Both the position numbers and the translations under genes were made by a program. Positions 34,078-35,858 of a stretch of DNA of 35,858 bases are shown piece after piece. Within the stretch, counting starts at the first letter, position 1; every line of letters begins with the position of its first letter. Origin of the DNA: Schlesneria paludicola DSM 18645. Its GTDB lineage: Bacteria; Planctomycetota; Planctomycetia; Planctomycetales; Planctomycetaceae. Below the pieces are notes generated by a model that was given only the letters and a program-made list of their open reading frames with translations, was not told the DNA's origin and did not search any database. The stretch covers positions 1 to 35,858 of the forward strand of contig CAMCMU010000048.1 in NCBI GenBank assembly GCA_945876035.1, given 5' to 3'.

Positions 34078-35286
34078 ATCGAAGCACCTCGGCGGGACAT
34101 CAATCGACGGATCGGGCCAAAGGGTGATCGGCCATGGTGAGATGGCTGACAATCGTTGCGCGGCCTGAAAGTTTGGTACAAACACCAAACCATCGTCCCG
34201 AGAAAGCTGACTCAGATCGACGTCGCCAAGATGTCGCCATTCTCTTTCCTCAGACCAGTCGATGCTTGACCGGCGAGCTTCGGCTGACGCCTGAACCGAC
34301 GGTGAAGGCTGAAAGAATGGTTGATCTGCCTCCGTCAATGTTTTCCACAAATTTGCGTTGCCATAGTGCACGCGGCGGGCGCCACGATGTTCCAACCATG
34401 CGCGAGAAATGCACAGTCCATAAGGCTCAAAATCCCAACGAAGACGATGATGGCGGAAACATCTCATCCGCGGCAGTTCGGACAGCCGCGATGCCGTCAA
34501 GCTGACAACTCGACGTCCACCACGTGCCGTCCGTTTTGCGGAGATCAATCGACGTTGCACCACAATTCGTTCCAGCGTCGCCAGAGCCGAATGATCGGCG
34601 TCCGAACGCGATTGCAGCAGGCTGTCGAGATAATCTTCCGTGGACTGCTCCGGCCAGGGACCAGCACAGGCCCGCGTCGAATGCGAAAAATACGCCCACC
34701 CAAATTCTGAAGGGAATGGGGCAAGCTCCGTGATTGAGCAAGATGCCGCTGACGGAGGTCGCTGATCGAGAGGCGGATGAAAAGCAGACTTATCGACCAG
34801 TGGCCGCGTCATTCTTGAGGGTGGCAGCCAGAGAGAGGCCCCACAATTCAGCAACTCCGCTTTGACCGTGGGCCCGATCAACTCAGGAAGGTCGACAAGG
34901 ATCACGCTGCCCAAATCCCGTTTTAAGCGATCTCGCAACAACCGGTGCCAGTGACCGTTAAATCGTATGCCGAGGGCCATGATTGTACCGGCGTGCTCCG
35001 CCAACGCACGATCGTGACCGGGTACCCTTGCGATGTCGAACAGTTCCGAGTTCGCGAGGTCGGGGTCGTGCCCTTGGACAGGCGAAGTATTCCAATCAAT
35101 GTGGAGTAACTGGGCGCCACGCTTCACGAAATCGGATCCGGCAGTCCCCTCTCCCACAAGCAATCTTTCTCCTCGATCGCGGACTCGACGTAGAGCCGCT
35201 CGCAGCCCGAGCAGCCAAGAGGAGTCCGGAAGGATCCGTTGAGGCAGCCTCGACATCACAATCGCGGTTCGGCTCAGAGGTGTCAT
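34063..35286 (-). CDS. Conserved-looking hypothetical protein with EREWR segment (407 aa)
   Basis: A cytoplasmic protein of 407 residues with no membrane segment. I recognise no named family with confidence. The N-terminal third looks like an alternating alpha/beta fold: ERLLVGEGTAGSDFVKRG (residues 40-57), QLLHIDW, then LGSVILVDLPELIGPTVKAE (125-144). The C-terminal part carries FEPYGLCISRAWLEHRGA (286-303), VHYGN and WSEEREWRHLGDVDL (344-358). The combination of a short-chain segment YG-x-x-[IV] with a later EEREWR resembles a widespread C-terminal module seen in proteins of unknown role, including some linked to DUF2971-type domains. The gene has an ATG start at 35286 with GGGA upstream. 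It overlaps the M24 gene by 15 bases, tail to tail. Confidence 0.75.
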   Translation of the reverse strand: MTPLSRTAIVMSRLPQRILPDSSWLLGLRAALRRVRDRGERLLVGEGTAGSDFVKRGAQLLHIDWNTSPVQGHDPDLANSELFDIARVPGHDRALAEHAGTIMALGIRFNGHWHRLLRDRLKRDLGSVILVDLPELIGPTVKAELLNCGASLWLPPSRMTRPLVDKSAFHPPLDQRPPSAASCSITELAPFPSEFGWAYFSHSTRACAGPWPEQSTEDYLDSLLQSRSDADHSALATLERIVVQRRLISAKRTARGGRRVVSLTASRLSELPRMRCFRHHRLRWDFEPYGLCISRAWLEHRGARRVHYGNANLWKTLTEADQPFFQPSPSVQASAEARRSSIDWSEEREWRHLGDVDLSQLSRDDGLVFVPNFQAAQRLSAISPWPITLWPDPSIDVPPRCFDSIVG

Positions 35287-35595
35287 AGCGATCCCATTTC
35301 CCGTTCCTGTCTGGGAATCATTTTCAGGTGCTAATCGGGTCTTCCACCGGCCCCCGTTTGAATCAAGCGGATTCTAAAATTTTAAAACACCCAATATCAA
35401 CTTTTTTCGAGAAAGGAACAGTCCACGAGGAACAGACTGCCCGCGACAAACGTGTGAGGACAATTTAGGAATCAAGGTGTTTGGGGGGGTACACAAATCG
35501 TGTGACGGTGCCGCTCATTGGCGAATGGGCTTCGATGTTTTTTGGGACTAGCCAGCGGGGTATTGCGACGTATCGAGAATCACATTGTATCCATT
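35287..35595. other. AT-rich spacer next to the transposase remnant
   Basis: The 309 bp contain an AT-rich core around 35370-35415 with the short palindrome TAAAATTTTA, a plausible promoter region for the 407-residue gene. The part after about 35480 probably belongs to the decayed insertion sequence, since it follows the premature stop of the transposase fragment. I cannot recognise terminal inverted repeats. Confidence 0.45.
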
Positions 35596-35858
35596 TCAGG
35601 TGCCGAAAATTCCGCGTGTGTCTTCTCGCGTGGCCGAGTCTGCTTGATCCGCGTGATCGATTTCCGCCGCAGTGATGGCTCCCGTGTCGAGGTCCACTGC
35701 GTTTTCCGTCTTGTCCGCCAAGTCTGTCGAGCCAGCCGGCAGCTTCGTGATGCGGCCGTCCGGATCAGACGGCGATGGCCAGTCGTCGTGGGAGCACTTC
35801 TTCTTCCTGGTCTTCGCTCGCTGCTGGTCGAAGCGAGCCGCGTCCGCTCGCCATGAGA
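35596..35858 (-). pseudogene. Fragment of an IS transposase (IS1182/IS5-like), truncated
   Basis: Reading the minus strand from the window edge gives 87 open codons ending in TGA at 35596-35598; the N-terminal part is outside. The segment KKKCSHDDWPSPSDP then DGRITKLPAGSTDLADKTE and NAVDLDTGAITAAEIDHAD follows the central DDE-domain region of IS1182/IS5-type transposases, in which DPDARI-x-x-M/L, HLAYK-x-EH and VDL-x-TG-x-I-x-A-AE recur. The usual sequence breaks off after ADQADSATREDT and a stop follows, so the catalytic C-terminal part is missing. Substitutions such as LADKTENAV for LAYKPEHVV suggest age. It is a dead insertion sequence remnant rather than an active element. Confidence 0.75.

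Noticed and set aside
35518-35856. 112-residue plus-strand frame at the window end
   Set aside because: It is antisense to the transposase fragment, whose minus-strand reading matches known IS transposase motifs.
1-35858. CRISPR array, prophage module, tRNA or rRNA genes
   Set aside because: No regularly spaced repeats, phage structural or integrase genes, or conserved RNA gene signatures were seen on either strand.

Overview
This looks like a chromosomal segment of a planctomycete (order Planctomycetales or a close relative); that is an inference from protein content, with no rRNA or other phylogenetic marker present. The pointers are a Tat-exported Gfo/Idh/MocA oxidoreductase, several large secreted or membrane proteins of a kind I associate with this phylum (an SLBB-transmembrane protein, a low-complexity protein with a YHS-like tail, a secreted CPFC-motif protein), many single-gene units on both strands, frequent GTG/TTG starts, moderate GC content, and core genes (aroB, pyrC, tsaE, nrdR) scattered outside classical operons.

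Layout. 1-5 kb: the N-terminal part of a Tat-signal oxidoreductase, a doubtful small ORF, a nucleoside-hydrolase-like protein that has lost several catalytic residues, and an SLBB-transmembrane protein. 5-9 kb: a DtxR-family metal-dependent repressor, divergent from the SLBB gene across a spacer carrying a 14-bp direct repeat, then a stand-alone cytochrome oxidase subunit III-like protein, nrdR and an MFS transporter. 9-13 kb: aroB and a tight three-gene lipid cassette (HXXXD acyltransferase, fatty acid desaturase, Mpo1/DUF962-like protein). 13-18 kb: a secreted esterase fused to a large unknown domain, a 0.97-kb hairpin-rich non-coding stretch and a DUF420 membrane protein. 18-22 kb: a BshB1-like LmbE deacetylase, a small lipoprotein, a single-domain response regulator and a GT-C type membrane glycosyltransferase. 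22-28 kb: about 1.15 kb without a convincing gene, pyrC-tsaE, a secreted YHS-like protein and an SDR oxidoreductase. 28-36 kb: a two-domain M16 peptidase, the CPFC/HEAT-like protein, an M24 peptidase, a 407-residue protein of unknown role overlapping it tail to tail, and the remnant of an IS transposase at the window edge.

Functional links. The only clear multi-gene units are the lipid cassette (13244 to 10270, spacing 18 bp then a 4-bp overlap) and pyrC-tsaE (23 bp apart). The DtxR-like regulator and the SLBB gene probably share a regulatory spacer. I found no tRNA, rRNA, CRISPR array, phage module or recognisable defence island. The most interesting candidates are the hairpin cluster at 16349-16666, the putative operators around 5078-5297, the degenerate nucleoside hydrolase, the lipid cassette and the clade-type secreted proteins with unknown domains.
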